Positions 18,110-28,538 are shown, counted from the stretch's first letter. The stretch: DNA of 64,000 nucleotides from Massilia yuzhufengensis (GCF_900112225.1 NZ_FOLD01000014.1:23454-87453), one strand, 5' to 3'. Program-made: numbers and translations. The notes: a model not told the origin generated them from the letters alone.

Positions 18110-20314
18110 TCATCCATTTGAGGTCGCGTTTGCCAGCAGGGTGACAAGCCTTTCCAGCGGGTAGGGTTTGGCCAGCACCTGCACGCCGGGAAGCGCCGGC
18201 TGGCGTTCGGTATAGCCGGTGGCCAGCACCACCGGCAGGCTCGGGAAGCGCCGGCGCACGATGGCGGCCAGGTCGATGCCGCTTACCGAGCCGGGCATGA
18301 CGATGTCGGAGAACACCACCGCCGGCAGGACGCCGGCGTCGAGCAGGGCCACGGCCTGGTCGCCGTCCTCGGCAATCAGCACTTCGAAGCCGGATTCTTC
18401 CAGCGCGCGCGCCACCGCTTCGCGCACCAGCGGGTCGTCCTCCACGAACAGCACCCGGCCGCGCCCGCGCGGCAAGGGGTCGCTGCCGTCTTCGGGCGCC
18501 GGTTCGCACAGCGGACGCTGGGCGCGCGGCAGGTAGATGTCGACCCGGGTGCCCTTGCCCGGTTCGCTGTCGAGCACCAGCAGGCCCTGCGACTGCGCGG
18601 CGAAGGCGTAGGCCTGCGGCAGGCCCAGGCCGGTGCCCTGGCCCTGGGCCTTGGTGGTATAGAAAGGATCGAGCGCGCGCGCCAGCACCTCGGGCGCCAT
18701 GCCGGCGCCGTGGTCGATCACGCTCAGGCGCACGTAGTCGCCGGCAGGCAGCGGGCCGGGCGGCTGGTCGAGCACGCTGTTCCTCGCGGCGATCCGCAGC
18801 ACGCCGCCGCGCGGCATGGCGTCGCGTGCATTGATCGCCAGGTTCAGCAGCGCCAGGTCGAACTGGAGCGGCTCCACCGTGACCGGCCAGGCCGGCTCGT
18901 CGCAGTCGACCTCGAGCACGATGTCGGTGCGCAGCGCGCCCTTCACCAGCTGCAGGGCGCTGCGCAGCTGGCTGCAGGCGGCCACGGTTTCCCGGCGCGC
19001 TTCCTGGATGCGCCCGAAGGAGCCGAGCTGGCCGGTGAGGGCGGTGGCGCGCTGCACCGTCTTCTTGCAGGTCTGGACCAGGTGCTGCACCCGGGGCTGG
19101 GTGGTGGTCATCTCGGCCAGCTGCAGCGCCGTGGTCAGGGTTTGCAGCAGGTTGTTGAATTCGTGGGCGATGCCGCCGGTCAGGCGCCCCAGGGCCTCGA
19201 GCTTTTGCGCCTTCAGCAGCGCACCCTGCACCCGTTCGGTGGTGGCGACGGCTTCGGCCACGCGCTGTTCGAGCTCCTGCTGCGACTGGCGAATCTGGCG
19301 CCCGGCGTCGAGCATGCGCAGCGCCACGTTGTCGATCTCGAGCACGCCCTGCCTGAGGTAGCTGGGCTCCTTGCCCTGGCCGAGTTCGTCGGCCGAGCGG
19401 CCCAGGTATTCGATCGGGCCGATGGCGCGCCGCGCCATCCGGTGCGCCGCCAGCACCCCGGCGGCCAGCAGCGCCGCCATCAGGCCGCCCAGCAGCGCGG
19501 CAGCCTGCAGCGGCACGCGCTGGATTTCGCTGTCCGGGATACTGACCAGCACTTTCCAGCCGGAAGTCGGCACGGTATTGAAGAAGGCCCGCACGTCGAT
19601 GCCGTCGAGGGTTTGGCTCTGCCACAGGCCTTCCCGGGCGGCGCGCAGGCGTTCGCGTGCGAAGGCGCTGGCGCGCTGGCCGACGTAGCGCTCGGGGTTG
19701 CGCGAACGGGCCAGCACTGTGCCCTGGCGGTCGACCAGGGTGGCGATCCATTCGCTGCGGAACTGGCGCTCCACCATCGGCTGCAGGGCGGCAACATTAA
19801 TCCCCATGACCAGGAAGTAGCGAATGCTGCCGTCGACCACGACCGGCACCTGGATCGCGTAGTCGAAGCGCTTGCCGATCGGCGCCATGAAGGCGTCCGA
19901 CACCAGCGTGCCGCCGGCGCCGCTGCTGCGAATCAGTTCGCCGAGGTTGGACGAGCGCCGCTGCGGCAGCGCGGCGCCGAAGGGCTGGCGCGTGTTGACC
20001 AGCTGGCGTCCCGCGGGATCGGACAGCACGATCACTGTTTCGCCGGTGGGCGCCATGCGCCGGGAAAAATCGTAGAACTGGCGCAGGTTGCCGGTGTGGA
20101 GCGAGGGCGCCCCGGCCAGTGTGCGCAGGATGCCGGCGCGCGCCTGCAGTTCGTTGTCGACCAGCAGGGCAAAGGCGCGCGTCGCTTCGGCCACGTTCTG
20201 GGTCTGCGACTTCTGTTCCTCGCGATAGACGTAGGCCACCGCCAGGGCCGCCGCGATGAACGAGGGCACCAGCACGGACAGCACGAGGATCAGGAGACGG
20301 GTACGAATGCGCAT
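18110..20314 (-). CDS. membrane hybrid sensor histidine kinase
   Basis: About 734 aa from the ATG at 20314; a TTG four codons upstream is possible. It has a first membrane segment (7-29) and a Cache-like extracytoplasmic sensor (about 35-270). A second membrane segment leads into a HAMP-like linker and a coiled coil. HisKA has GGIAHEFNNLLQ with phospho-acceptor His near 383, followed by HATPase_c (GTGLGLPQAYAF). A C-terminal receiver has VLFVEDDPLVRE, an acceptor Asp in FSDIVMPG (near 670) and a Lys in VLAKPYP. No separate output domain is present. It lies 218 bases upstream of the sigma-54 regulator on the same strand and could feed it, though this is only positional. Confidence 0.9.
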   Translation of the reverse strand: MRIRTRLLILVLSVLVPSFIAAALAVAYVYREEQKSQTQNVAEATRAFALLVDNELQARAGILRTLAGAPSLHTGNLRQFYDFSRRMAPTGETVIVLSDPAGRQLVNTRQPFGAALPQRRSSNLGELIRSSGAGGTLVSDAFMAPIGKRFDYAIQVPVVVDGSIRYFLVMGINVAALQPMVERQFRSEWIATLVDRQGTVLARSRNPERYVGQRASAFARERLRAAREGLWQSQTLDGIDVRAFFNTVPTSGWKVLVSIPDSEIQRVPLQAAALLGGLMAALLAAGVLAAHRMARRAIGPIEYLGRSADELGQGKEPSYLRQGVLEIDNVALRMLDAGRQIRQSQQELEQRVAEAVATTERVQGALLKAQKLEALGRLTGGIAHEFNNLLQTLTTALQLAEMTTTQPRVQHLVQTCKKTVQRATALTGQLGSFGRIQEARRETVAACSQLRSALQLVKGALRTDIVLEVDCDEPAWPVTVEPLQFDLALLNLAINARDAMPRGGVLRIAARNSVLDQPPGPLPAGDYVRLSVIDHGAGMAPEVLARALDPFYTTKAQGQGTGLGLPQAYAFAAQSQGLLVLDSEPGKGTRVDIYLPRAQRPLCEPAPEDGSDPLPRGRGRVLFVEDDPLVREAVARALEESGFEVLIAEDGDQAVALLDAGVLPAVVFSDIVMPGSVSGIDLAAIVRRRFPSLPVVLATGYTERQPALPGVQVLAKPYPLERLVTLLANATSNG

Positions 20315-20487
20315 GGAGAACGACAAGCCCGTATTTGTTTAATTTGATGATTATACAAGAGGCAACTTTTATTTCAGGATTGCACGCAAGAATTGTGCGT
20401 GCAGTGCACAGCGAGTCGCCACACCGGGCAAATCGGCCGCAGGCAGGCGAACTTGTATAATGTGGCAACCCTCAACCGCCCGCACAT

Positions 20488-21222
20488 ATGACGAATACCA
20501 CCCACTTCGGCTACAAGACCGTCGCCGAGGACCAGAAGGTCCAGGAAGTCGCCAAGGTCTTCCATTCGGTCGCATCGAAATACGACGTCATGAACGACCT
20601 GATGTCGGCCGGCCTGCACCGCGCCTGGAAGCTGTTCACCATCGCGCAGGCGGGCGTGCGCCCCGGCTTCAAGGTGCTCGACATCGCCGGCGGCACCGGC
20701 GACCTGGCCAAGGCCTTCGCGAAACAGGCCGGCCGCAGCGGCGAAGTCTGGCTCACCGACATCAACGAGTCGATGCTGCGCGTCGGCCGCGACCGCCTGT
20801 TGAACAAGGGCCTGGTGACCCCCACCTTGTTGTGCGACGCCGAGAAGCTGCCGTTCCCGGACAATTATTTTGACCGCGTCAGCGTGGCCTTTGGCCTGCG
20901 CAACATGACCCACAAGGACCAGGCGCTGGCCGAAATGCAGCGCGTGCTCAAGCCCGGCGGCAAGCTGCTGGTGCTGGAATTCTCGAAGGTGATTGCGCCG
21001 CTGCAAAAGCCTTACGACGTGTATTCGTTCTCGGTGCTGCCGTGGCTGGGCCAGAAGATTGCCGGCGACGCCGAAAGCTACCGCTACTTGGCCGAATCGA
21101 TCCGCATGCACCCGGACCAGGAAACCCTGAAGTCGATGATGCTCGACGCGGGCCTGGAGCGGGTGCAGTATCACAACCTGACGGCCGGTGTGGCCGCACT
21201 GCACACCGGTATCAAACTGTAG
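20488..21222 (+). CDS. ubiE: ubiquinone/menaquinone C-methyltransferase UbiE
   Basis: A 244-aa class I methyltransferase beginning [17 protein letters not shown]. It carries the UbiE signatures [17 protein letters not shown] and the SAM motif [12 protein letters not shown], then [15 protein letters not shown] and [17 protein letters not shown]. It methylates 2-polyprenyl-6-methoxy-benzoquinol (and demethylmenaquinol where present). Length is typical. It is divergent from the hybrid kinase, with a 173-base shared upstream region, and is followed by a Tim44-like gene 11 bases on, then ubiJ and ubiB. Confidence 0.97.
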   Translation: MTNTTHFGYKTVAEDQKVQEVAKVFHSVASKYDVMNDLMSAGLHRAWKLFTIAQAGVRPGFKVLDIAGGTGDLAKAFAKQAGRSGEVWLTDINESMLRVGRDRLLNKGLVTPTLLCDAEKLPFPDNYFDRVSVAFGLRNMTHKDQALAEMQRVLKPGGKLLVLEFSKVIAPLQKPYDVYSFSVLPWLGQKIAGDAESYRYLAESIRMHPDQETLKSMMLDAGLERVQYHNLTAGVAALHTGIKL

Positions 21223-21233
21223 GAGGTGTGCGC

Positions 21234-22205
21234 ATGAAAATGAAGAAACTCCTGGCCACGACCCTGCTCGCGGTCACGGCCTTGTCGATGATCGCCGAAG
21301 CCACCGCGCGCCCGATGGGCGGCAAGCGCTCGATCGGCCGCCAGTCGCAGGCGGTGCGCCAGATGCCGGCCCCGGCGCCCACGCCGGCGCCCGGCTTCCA
21401 GCAGCGCCAGTCCGCAGCCGTGCCGGCCGCCGCCGGCGCCGCCGGCGCTGCCGCGCGCGCACCCCAGCGCTCCGGCATGTGGAAGGGCATCCTGGGCGGC
21501 GCCCTGCTGGGCCTCGGCCTGGGCGCGCTGCTGTCGCACCTTGGCATCGGCGGTGCCCTGGCCAGCGCGATCTCGGCGATCCTCATGATCGGCCTGCTGG
21601 TGCTGGCCGTGCTGTTCATCGTGCGCATGTTCCGGCGCAAGGACACCCCGGCCAACCCGGCCTTTGGCGGCTACGCCAACCCGCAGCCGGCCGGCGCCGC
21701 GCCGGGGGCGATCGCCACCCCGGAAATCGGTTCCGGCCTGCGCCAGCAGCCGATGGGTTTCCAGGCCCAGCCGCAGGGCGGCGTATCGCTGGGCAAGCCC
21801 GGCGCCGCTGCCGCGCACGCGCAGTGGGGCGTGCCGGGCGACTTCGACCAGGAAGCCTTCCTGCGCCACGCGAAAGCCTCGTTCATCCGCATGCAGGCGG
21901 CCTGGGACCGTGGCGACACGAATGACCTGCGCGAGTTCACTTCGCCGGAAGTGTTCGCCGAACTGAAGATGCAGATCCAGGAGCGCAACGGCGCCGAGGA
22001 CTTCACCGACGTGGTGGCGATCGACGGCCAGCTGCTGGGTATCGAGACGGGCGCCACCGATTACCTGGCCAGCGTGCAGTTCAACGGCATGATCCGCACC
22101 GCCCGCAATGCGCCGGCCGAGCCCTTCGTCGAGGTCTGGAACATGTCCAAGCCGCGCTCGGGGCAGGGCGGCTGGGTGCTGGCGGGTATCCAGCAAGTCA
22201 GCTAG
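21234..22205 (+). CDS. Tim44-like domain membrane protein
   Basis: The ATG at 21234 has a strong ribosome-binding site (AGGAGGTG). The 323-aa product has an N-terminal signal or anchor (about 4-24), a Pro/Ala/Gln-rich stretch, two hydrophobic segments (GILGGALLGLGLGALLSHLG and SAISAILMIGLLVLAVLFIV), and a C-terminal Tim44-like domain (about 210-323). That domain is FDQEAFLRHAKASFIRMQAA through WVLAGIQQVS. The family is related to the mitochondrial import factor, but the bacterial role is not established. It is cotranscribed with ubiE and followed by a terminator, and is often found between ubiE and ubiJ/ubiB in betaproteobacteria. Confidence 0.85.
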   Translation: MKMKKLLATTLLAVTALSMIAEATARPMGGKRSIGRQSQAVRQMPAPAPTPAPGFQQRQSAAVPAAAGAAGAAARAPQRSGMWKGILGGALLGLGLGALLSHLGIGGALASAISAILMIGLLVLAVLFIVRMFRRKDTPANPAFGGYANPQPAGAAPGAIATPEIGSGLRQQPMGFQAQPQGGVSLGKPGAAAAHAQWGVPGDFDQEAFLRHAKASFIRMQAAWDRGDTNDLREFTSPEVFAELKMQIQERNGAEDFTDVVAIDGQLLGIETGATDYLASVQFNGMIRTARNAPAEPFVEVWNMSKPRSGQGGWVLAGIQQVS

Positions 22206-22286
22206 CCCGGTTTAGCTGATTGCAATTATTTTCCAGTTAAGTTAAGTGCCGCCGGGTTTGTGCCCGGCGAACTGGTAAGATCAAGG

Positions 22287-22316
22287 CCGCCCGCTTCACA
22301 CCGGGCGGTTTTTTTT
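22287..22316 (+). terminator. terminator between Tim44-like gene and ubiJ
   Basis: A 7-bp stem (CCGCCCG / CGGGCGG) with an 8-base loop, followed by eight Ts. It ends the ubiE transcript. Its T-run lies only 18 bases before the ubiJ start, so it could also act as an attenuator within a ubiJ leader. Confidence 0.8.
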
Positions 22317-22334
22317 CATTTAACGCTTGCTGCC

Positions 22335-22979
22335 ATGTTCCCGAGTTCCGCCATGCTGGCGACGCCTGCCGTCGCCGCGATCAATCATCTGCTGGCCCAG
22401 GAAGCCTGGGCGCGCGACGCGCTGGCCCTGCATGCCGGCAAGGAAGCCTGCATCGACACCGGCCACCTCGCGCTGCGCGTACGCGTGGCGCGCGACGGCA
22501 TGCTCGAGGCCGGCACGGCCGAAGGCCCGGCCAACGTCACCATCCGCGTCAAGCTGGCCGACCTGCCACTGGTCGCCCAGAACCGCGACCGTGCCTTTTC
22601 CTATGTGAAGATCGAGGGCGACGCCGAGTTCGCCAATACCATTTCGGCGCTGTCGAAAGGCCTGCGCTGGGATGCCGAGCACGACCTGGAGCGCCTCGTC
22701 GGGCCGCTGGGCGCACGCCGCCTGGCCCAGGGCGCGCGCGGCGCCGGCGCCGGCGTACTGGACGCCGGCCGCCGGCTGGCCGGGAACGTCGCCGAATTCC
22801 TGGTGGAAGAGCGGCCGGTGCTGGTCCGTCCGGCCCTGGTCGATGCATTGACGGCCGATGTGGTGAAGCTGCGCGACGATGTCGAGCGCACCGCCAAGCG
22901 TATCGCCCGGCTGGAGCAGCGCCTGGCGCAAGCCGCGGCTCCCGTCCTTCCGACCGTGACAAAGAATCCGGGACACTGA
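22335..22979 (+). CDS. ubiJ: UbiJ-like SCP2-domain ubiquinone accessory factor
   Basis: A 214-aa protein from the ATG at 22335; an ATG at 22353 is possible. The N-terminal half is an SCP2-like lipid-binding domain (about 10-120, with [17 protein letters not shown] and [20 protein letters not shown]). The C-terminal part is an amphipathic helix ([20 protein letters not shown]) that fits the UbiJ coiled tail. UbiJ binds isoprenoid intermediates and organises the Ubi complex. Its stop overlaps the ubiB start (TGATG), so the two are translationally coupled. The name rests on domain order and on the neighbour. Confidence 0.85.
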   Translation: MFPSSAMLATPAVAAINHLLAQEAWARDALALHAGKEACIDTGHLALRVRVARDGMLEAGTAEGPANVTIRVKLADLPLVAQNRDRAFSYVKIEGDAEFANTISALSKGLRWDAEHDLERLVGPLGARRLAQGARGAGAGVLDAGRRLAGNVAEFLVEERPVLVRPALVDALTADVVKLRDDVERTAKRIARLEQRLAQAAAPVLPTVTKNPGH

Positions 22980-24559
22980 TGATATTGAAATTCCTGCGCC
23001 TGCTGAAAATCCTCACGGTCGCCACCAAGTACGGCCTCGACGAAATCGCCGTCACCAGCCTGCACGCGCCGCGTACCGCGCGCTTCATGAACACGGTGTT
23101 CTTCTGGCGCCGCATCACCTCGCCACGCGCGATCCGCCTGCGCATGGCGCTGGAAGAGCTGGGGCCGATCTTCATCAAGTTCGGCCAGGTGCTGTCGACA
23201 CGGCGCGACCTGATGCCCCAGGATATCGCCGACGAACTGTCGCTGCTGCAAGACCGCGTGCCGCCCTTCGATTCCGACCTGGCGATCGCCCAGATCACCG
23301 CCTCGCTGGGCGCCCACCCGAACGAGCTGTTCGCCAGCTTCGAGCGCGACCCGGTGGCGTCGGCCTCGATCGCCCAGGTGCACTTCGCCAAGCTCAAGAA
23401 CGGCCTGGAAGTGGCGGTCAAGGTGCTGCGTCCGGGCATGAAGAAGACCATCGACGAAGACCTGGCCCTGATGGACCTGGCCGCGCGCCTGATCGAGCGG
23501 GTGTGGGCCGACAGCCGCCGCCTCAAGCCGCGCGAAGTGGTGGCCGAATTCGACAAGTACCTGCACGACGAGCTCGACCTGATGCGCGAGGCCGCCAACG
23601 CCAGCCAGCTGCGCCGCAACTTCGCCAATTCGAAGCTCTTGATGGTGCCCGAGATGTACTGGGACTATTGCTCGAGCAGCGTGATCGTGATGGAACGCAT
23701 GCGCGGCATCCCGGTTTCGCAGATCGACCGGCTGGAGGCCGAGGGGGTCGACCTGAAGAAGCTCTCCAGCGATGGCGTGGAAATCTTCTTCACCCAAGTC
23801 TTCCGCGATGGCTTCTTCCACGCCGACATGCACCCCGGGAACATCCTGGTCTCGGTCGAGAAGGAAACCTTCGGCCGCTATATCGCGCTCGACTTCGGCA
23901 TCGTCGGCACCCTGACCGACTTCGACAAGGATTACCTGTCGCAGAACTTCCTGGCCTTCTTCCGGCGCGACTACAAGCGCGTGGCCGAGGCCCACATCGA
24001 ATCCGGCTGGGCGCCGAGCGATACCCGGGTGGACGAGCTGGAATCGGCGGTGCGCGCCTGCTGCGAGCCGATCTTCGACCGGCCGCTGAAAGACATTTCC
24101 TTCGGCCAGATCCTGCTGCGCCTGTTCCAGACCTCGCGCCGCTTCAATGTCGAGGTGCAGCCGCAGCTCGTGCTGCTGCAAAAGACCCTGCTCAACATCG
24201 AAGGCCTGGGCCGCCAGCTCGACCCCGAGCTCGACCTGTGGAAAACCGCCAAGCCCTACCTCGAGCGCTGGATGGGCGAGCAGGTGGGCTTCGGCGCGAT
24301 GGTCGAGCGCCTGCGCGCCGAAGCGCCGCGCTACGCCCACATCTTCCCGCAGCTGCCGCGCCTGCTGCACCAGACCCTCGAGCGGCACGCCCACTCGGGC
24401 ACGGCCACCCGGGGCGGTCTCCCGGCGAGCAATTCCGACCTGATGATGGCCCTGCTGGCCGAACAGCGCCGCACCAACCGCCTGCTGGCTTTCCTTGGCG
24501 CGATGGTGGTGCTCACCGGCAGCCTCGTTGCAGGGTACGTCGTCCTGCATGGCGCCTGA
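22979..24559 (+). CDS. ubiB: ubiquinone biosynthesis atypical kinase/ATPase UbiB
   Basis: A 526-aa UbiB/ABC1/ADCK protein. It has the KxGQ motif ([17 protein letters not shown]), the Ala-rich loop ASASIAQVH in place of a Gly-rich loop, catalytic-type residues ([13 protein letters not shown]) and the metal-binding DFG (ALDFGIVG). Two hydrophobic segments at the C-terminus ([20 protein letters not shown]) anchor it in the inner membrane. It supports ubiquinone synthesis by ATPase activity linked to release of lipid intermediates. Its length is close to that of E. coli UbiB (546 aa). The TPMT-like gene overlaps its end by 11 bases. Confidence 0.96.
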   Translation: MILKFLRLLKILTVATKYGLDEIAVTSLHAPRTARFMNTVFFWRRITSPRAIRLRMALEELGPIFIKFGQVLSTRRDLMPQDIADELSLLQDRVPPFDSDLAIAQITASLGAHPNELFASFERDPVASASIAQVHFAKLKNGLEVAVKVLRPGMKKTIDEDLALMDLAARLIERVWADSRRLKPREVVAEFDKYLHDELDLMREAANASQLRRNFANSKLLMVPEMYWDYCSSSVIVMERMRGIPVSQIDRLEAEGVDLKKLSSDGVEIFFTQVFRDGFFHADMHPGNILVSVEKETFGRYIALDFGIVGTLTDFDKDYLSQNFLAFFRRDYKRVAEAHIESGWAPSDTRVDELESAVRACCEPIFDRPLKDISFGQILLRLFQTSRRFNVEVQPQLVLLQKTLLNIEGLGRQLDPELDLWKTAKPYLERWMGEQVGFGAMVERLRAEAPRYAHIFPQLPRLLHQTLERHAHSGTATRGGLPASNSDLMMALLAEQRRTNRLLAFLGAMVVLTGSLVAGYVVLHGA

Positions 24560-25157
24560 ACCGCCCAGCTTCGCCAGCCGCGACCCGCTCAGCCCACGGT
24601 TCTGGGACGAGCGTTTCGCCACCGCCTTTACTCCCTGGGACCGCGGCGGCGTCCCGCAGGCCCTGCGCGACTTCGCCGCCGCCGCCCCCCGCCCGCTGTC
24701 CACCCTGATCCCCGGCTGCGGCAGCGCCTGGGAACTGGCCTGGCTGTGCGAGGCCGGCTGGGACGCCACCGCCATCGACTTCGCCCCCGCCGCCGTCGCC
24801 CGCGGCAAGGCGCTGGCCGGCCGCTGGAGCGAGCGGGTGCTGCTGGCCGACTTCTTCGCCTGGCAGCCGCCGCGTCCCCTCGACCTGGTCTACGAATGCG
24901 CCTTCCTGTGCGCCCTGCCACGCGCCCTGCGTCCGCAAGTCGCCGCCCGCTGGGCCGAGCTGCTGGCCCCAGGCGGCAAAGTGGCCGGCTTCTTCTTTTT
25001 TGACCAAACGGTAAAAGGCCCGCCCTTCGGCATCGACCGCCCCGCACTCGACGCCCTGATGGCCCCGTACTTCGACTGCATCGCGGACCACGCCGTCACC
25101 GACTCGATCCCCGTCTTCGCCGGCAAGGAACGCTGGATGACCTGGCAACGCCGCTAA
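24549..25157 (+). CDS. TPMT-family SAM-dependent methyltransferase
   Basis: A 202-aa protein from the ATG at 24549, inside the end of ubiB. It begins with the TPMT-like [20 protein letters not shown], then a SAM motif [16 protein letters not shown] with acidic loop [14 protein letters not shown]. The later part is [20 protein letters not shown] and [10 protein letters not shown]. This fits thiopurine/thiol methyltransferase-like proteins, often annotated as thiol or tellurite-resistance methyltransferases; the substrate is unknown. It is the last gene of the ubi run and is followed by a repeat and a terminator. Confidence 0.85.
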   Translation: MAPEPPSFASRDPLSPRFWDERFATAFTPWDRGGVPQALRDFAAAAPRPLSTLIPGCGSAWELAWLCEAGWDATAIDFAPAAVARGKALAGRWSERVLLADFFAWQPPRPLDLVYECAFLCALPRALRPQVAARWAELLAPGGKVAGFFFFDQTVKGPPFGIDRPALDALMAPYFDCIADHAVTDSIPVFAGKERWMTWQRR

Positions 25158-25161
25158 CACC

Positions 25162-25250
25162 AACTTCGGGGTCAGGTCTGACATTTGGACACGAGCCCAG
25201 CCATATGCCGGTTGAGCTCGTGTCTGATTGTCAGACCTGACCCTGAAGTT
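25162..25250. repeat. REP-like palindrome, copy 1
   Basis: An 89-base element with outer arms AACTTCGGGGTCAGGTCTGA and TCAGACCTGACCCTGAAGTT (one mismatch) and inner arms GGACACGAGC / GCTCGTGTCT around a variable loop. A second copy is at 32042-32137. Such elements are typically moved by IS200-like (RAYT) transposases, but no such gene is in the window. Confidence 0.8.
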
Positions 25251-25278
25251 ATTTGGTTTGGTGGGATTTGGGCAAAAG

Positions 25279-25303
25279 AAAAGCCCGCATCAGCGGGCTT
25301 TTT
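25279..25303. terminator. bidirectional terminator
   Basis: AAAAGCCCGC-ATCA-GCGGGCTTTTT: a stem of up to 10 bp with A-run and T-run on the two sides, so it can act in both directions. It ends the ubi/TPMT transcript. Confidence 0.88.
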
Positions 25304-25593
25304 AAGTACAGCGTTCTTTTACGGACCAGCGGCGGTGCAGCACCGCGCAATCTTCTGTTTCTTTTTAACCTAGGGCAGCATGAATTTCCTGCTGCCATCA
25401 TGTTCTTAAGAAAGATGCTATTTAATCACTCGCCATGCACTTGAGCAAACTAAACTGTCGGGAGCGAGGAAGAAAAACAACACCACGGGCGCGGTCCGGG
25501 ACCACCCCGGCCGGACCGCTGCAGCCAAAACGGGCAAGGCTTCCCGTAAAAGCTTTATAATTCAGGGTTTTGAAGATTTTTGCGGAGTATCAG
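25304..25593. other. intergenic region before the FmdB gene
   Basis: About 290 bases with no recognisable gene. It must hold the promoter of the zinc-ribbon / DUF502 / aspS run. No clear -35/-10 pair stands out. Confidence 0.4.
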
Positions 25594-25914
25594 ATGCCGA
25601 TTTACGCTTACCGCTGCGATGAATGCGGTTTTACCAAAGATGTGCTGCAAAAAATTTCCGATCCGGTCCTGACGGTGTGCCCGTCGTGCAGCAAGGACGC
25701 CTTCAAAAAGCAGGTGACGGCTGCCGGCTTCCAGTTGAAGGGCTCGGGCTGGTATGTCACCGACTTTCGCGGTGGCACGCCGCCGGCCACGGGCACGGCG
25801 GCAGGAACAGCTTCCGGCAGTGCGCCCGCCGCGTCAAGCGAGGGGAGCAGTGCCAGCAGCACGCCGGCCGCGGCCGCGGCGCCAGCGGGCGGCGGCGACA
25901 AGAGCGGCACCTAG
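25594..25914 (+). CDS. FmdB-family zinc ribbon protein
   Basis: The start at 25594 is chosen for the family N-terminus MPIYAYRCDECG and a GCGGAG ribosome-binding site. The 106-aa product has two CxxC pairs (CDEC and CPSC) forming a zinc ribbon in the first 45 residues, then GFQLKGSGWYVTDF. The tail, about 45 residues, is low-complexity and rich in Ala, Ser, Gly and Thr. The family is a putative regulator or nucleic-acid-binding ribbon with no firm role. It precedes DUF502 and aspS, a conserved betaproteobacterial order. Confidence 0.9.
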   Translation: MPIYAYRCDECGFTKDVLQKISDPVLTVCPSCSKDAFKKQVTAAGFQLKGSGWYVTDFRGGTPPATGTAAGTASGSAPAASSEGSSASSTPAAAAAPAGGGDKSGT

Positions 25915-25968
25915 ACCATGCTGTGGCCCGGCCAGGGCCGTAGTATCGAACAAGAACAAGAGAACCCG

Positions 25969-26556
25969 ATGCGCAAATATTTCCTGACCGGCTTGCTGGT
26001 GCTGGTGCCCCTGGCGATCACGGCCTGGGTGCTGACCATGATCATCACCACGCTCGACCAGTCGCTGCTGTTCGTGCCGCAAGCATGGCAGCCGCGCGAA
26101 CTGTTCGGCAGGGACGTGCCGGGCGTGGGCGCGGTGTTGACGATCGCCATCGTGTTCCTCACCGGCCTGCTGACCAGTAACCTGATCGGCGGCTGGGTCG
26201 TGCGCCTGGGCGACCGGGTGATGAAGCGCATCCCGGTGGTCAGCTCGCTGTACGGCAGCGTCAAGCAGGTGTCGGACACGCTGTTCTCGTCCTCGGGCAA
26301 CGCGTTCCGCACGCCGGTGCTGATCCCGTACCCGCACGCGGATTCCTATACGATTGCCTTTCTCACCGGGGTGCCGGGCGGGGACGTGAAGAACCACCTG
26401 GTGGGCGACTACGTGAGCGTGTACGTGCCGACCACCCCGAACCCGACCTCGGGCTTCTTCCTGATGATGGAACGCAGCAAGGTCGTGGAATTGAACATGT
26501 CGGTCGACGCGGCGCTGAAGCACATCGTTTCGATGGGCGTGGTCGCTCCCGAATAA
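25969..26556 (+). CDS. DUF502 family membrane protein
   Basis: A 195-aa protein from the ATG at 25969 ([20 protein letters not shown]). Two membrane segments (about 4-25 and 52-75) are followed by a soluble domain with [20 protein letters not shown], typical of DUF502, and [19 protein letters not shown]. The function is unknown, although plant and bacterial relatives are linked to membrane trafficking or envelope functions. It lies 54 bases after the zinc-ribbon gene and 67 before aspS, so it is probably in one transcript with them. Confidence 0.9.
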   Translation: MRKYFLTGLLVLVPLAITAWVLTMIITTLDQSLLFVPQAWQPRELFGRDVPGVGAVLTIAIVFLTGLLTSNLIGGWVVRLGDRVMKRIPVVSSLYGSVKQVSDTLFSSSGNAFRTPVLIPYPHADSYTIAFLTGVPGGDVKNHLVGDYVSVYVPTTPNPTSGFFLMMERSKVVELNMSVDAALKHIVSMGVVAPE

Positions 26557-26623
26557 AGCACGCAGCAAGAAAAATTACAGGCCTGCGGGCCTCACACGAA
26601 CCAACCAACCTGGAACGAAAATT

Positions 26624-28426
26624 ATGTCCACCATGCGTACTCACTACTGCGGCCTCGTCACCGAGGAACTGCTGGGCCAAACCGTCAGCCTGTGCGGCTG
26701 GGTGCACCGTCGCCGCGACCACGGCGGCGTGATCTTCATCGACCTGCGCGACCGCGAAGGCCTGGTGCAGGTGGTCTGCCATCCGGATAACGCCGAGGTC
26801 TTCAAGGCCGCTGAGCACGTGCGCAACGAGTTCTGCCTGCGCATCACCGGCACCGTGACCAACCGCCTCGAAGGCACGGTCAACGCCAACCTGAAGTCGG
26901 GCAAGATCGAGATCAACGCCAGCAGCGTGGAAGTGCTCAACGCATCGGTGCCGGTGCCTTTCCAGCTGGACGACGACAACCTGTCGGAAACCACCCGCCT
27001 GACCCACCGCGTGCTCGACCTGCGCCGCAACCAGATGCAGCACAACCTGCGCCTGCGCTACAAGGTGTCGATGGAAGTGCGCAAGTACCTCGACAACCTG
27101 GGCTTCATCGACATCGAGACCCCGATGCTGACCAAGTCGACCCCGGAAGGCGCGCGCGACTACCTGGTGCCGTCGCGCGTCAACGCCGGCAACTTCTTCG
27201 CGCTGCCGCAGTCGCCGCAGCTGTTCAAGCAGCTGCTGATGGTCGCCAACTTCGACCGCTACTACCAGATCACCAAGTGCTTCCGCGACGAAGACCTGCG
27301 CGCCGACCGCCAGCCGGAATTCACCCAGATCGACTGCGAAACCTCCTTCCTCACCGAGCAGGAAATCCGTGACCTGTTCGAAGACATGATGCGCGTCGTC
27401 TTCAAGAACGCCGCCGGCATCGACCTGCCGAACCCGTTCCCGGTGATGGACTTCGCCACCGCGATGGGCATGTACGGTTCGGACAAGCCGGACATGCGCG
27501 TCAAGCTGGAATTCACCGAACTGACCGAGCTGATGAAGTCGGTCGAGTTCAAGGTGTTCAACTCGGCTGCCAACATGACGGGCGGCCGCGTGGTCGGCAT
27601 GCGCGTGCCGCAGGGCGGTTCGATGCCGCGTTCGGAAATCGACGCGTACACCCAGTTCGTCGCGATCTACGGCGCCAAGGGCCTGGCCTACATCAAGGTC
27701 AACGAGAAGGCCAAGGGCCGTGACGGCCTGCAGTCGCCGATCGTCAAGAACATCTCCGACGAAGTCCTGGCCCAGATCCTGGAACTGACCAAGGCCGAGG
27801 ACGGCGACCTGATCTTCTTCGGCGCCGACAAGGCCAAGGTGGTCAACGACGCCATCGGCGCGCTGCGCGTGAAGATCGGCCACTCGGAATTCGGCAAGAA
27901 GGCCGCTTTGTTCGACGAAGTCTGGTCGCCGCTGTGGGTGATCGACTTCCCGATGTTCGAGCACGACGAAGAAAACAACCGTTGGACCGCGACCCACCAC
28001 CCGTTCACCGCACCGAAGGACGGCCACGAAGACATGTTGGAGACCAACCCTGGCGCCTGCATCGCCAAGGCCTACGACATGGTCCTGAACGGCTGGGAAC
28101 TGGGCGGCGGCTCGATCCGTATCCACCGCGAAGAAGTCCAGAGCAAGGTGTTCCGCGCGCTGAAGATCGACGCCGAAGAAGCGCAGCTGAAGTTCGGCTT
28201 CCTGCTCGACGCGCTGCAGTACGGCGCGCCGCCGCACGGTGGCCTGGCGTTCGGCCTGGATCGCCTGATCACCCTGATGACCGGTTCGGAATCGATCCGC
28301 GACGTGATCGCCTTCCCGAAAACCCAGCGCGCCCAGTGCCTGCTGACCAACGCACCGTCGGAAGTGGACGAGAAGCAGTTGAAAGAGCTGCACATCCGCC
28401 TGCGTAACGAGCCAAAGGTCGCTTAA
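26624..28426 (+). CDS. aspS: aspartyl-tRNA synthetase
   Basis: A 600-aa class II synthetase of bacterial type. It has an N-terminal OB-fold ([20 protein letters not shown]), motif 2 ([18 protein letters not shown]), the bacteria-specific GAD insertion domain (about 290-420) and motif 3 ([20 protein letters not shown]). It charges tRNA-Asp. In bacteria without asparaginyl-tRNA synthetase the enzyme may also misacylate tRNA-Asn, but this cannot be judged here. Length fits E. coli AspRS (590 aa). nudB follows. Confidence 0.98.
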   Translation: MSTMRTHYCGLVTEELLGQTVSLCGWVHRRRDHGGVIFIDLRDREGLVQVVCHPDNAEVFKAAEHVRNEFCLRITGTVTNRLEGTVNANLKSGKIEINASSVEVLNASVPVPFQLDDDNLSETTRLTHRVLDLRRNQMQHNLRLRYKVSMEVRKYLDNLGFIDIETPMLTKSTPEGARDYLVPSRVNAGNFFALPQSPQLFKQLLMVANFDRYYQITKCFRDEDLRADRQPEFTQIDCETSFLTEQEIRDLFEDMMRVVFKNAAGIDLPNPFPVMDFATAMGMYGSDKPDMRVKLEFTELTELMKSVEFKVFNSAANMTGGRVVGMRVPQGGSMPRSEIDAYTQFVAIYGAKGLAYIKVNEKAKGRDGLQSPIVKNISDEVLAQILELTKAEDGDLIFFGADKAKVVNDAIGALRVKIGHSEFGKKAALFDEVWSPLWVIDFPMFEHDEENNRWTATHHPFTAPKDGHEDMLETNPGACIAKAYDMVLNGWELGGGSIRIHREEVQSKVFRALKIDAEEAQLKFGFLLDALQYGAPPHGGLAFGLDRLITLMTGSESIRDVIAFPKTQRAQCLLTNAPSEVDEKQLKELHIRLRNEPKVA

Positions 28427-28449
28427 GGCCGGCGGGACACACAGTCCCG

Positions 28450-28481
28450 CAGGGTGGCCGGCTTTGCCGGCCGCGCGTTCA
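28450..28481 (+). repeat. AGGGTGG...CCGCGCGTTCA hairpin repeat, copy 1
   Basis: A hairpin GGCCGGC-TTT-GCCGGCC lies between the flanks AGGGT and GCGCGTTCA. The copy at 38617-38649 has the same flanks but a different complementary stem (GGGCGGG / CCCGCCC). It lies after aspS and may help end transcription. Confidence 0.65.
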
Positions 28482-28538
28482 ACCCACGCGGGCGTGGCTG
28501 CATCAGTGGCCATGCCCGCGTTTGTTTTCAAAGCCTCG

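Noticed and set aside
18710..20347. 545-aa plus-strand frame
   Set aside because: Antisense to the hybrid kinase, which has all kinase and receiver motifs.
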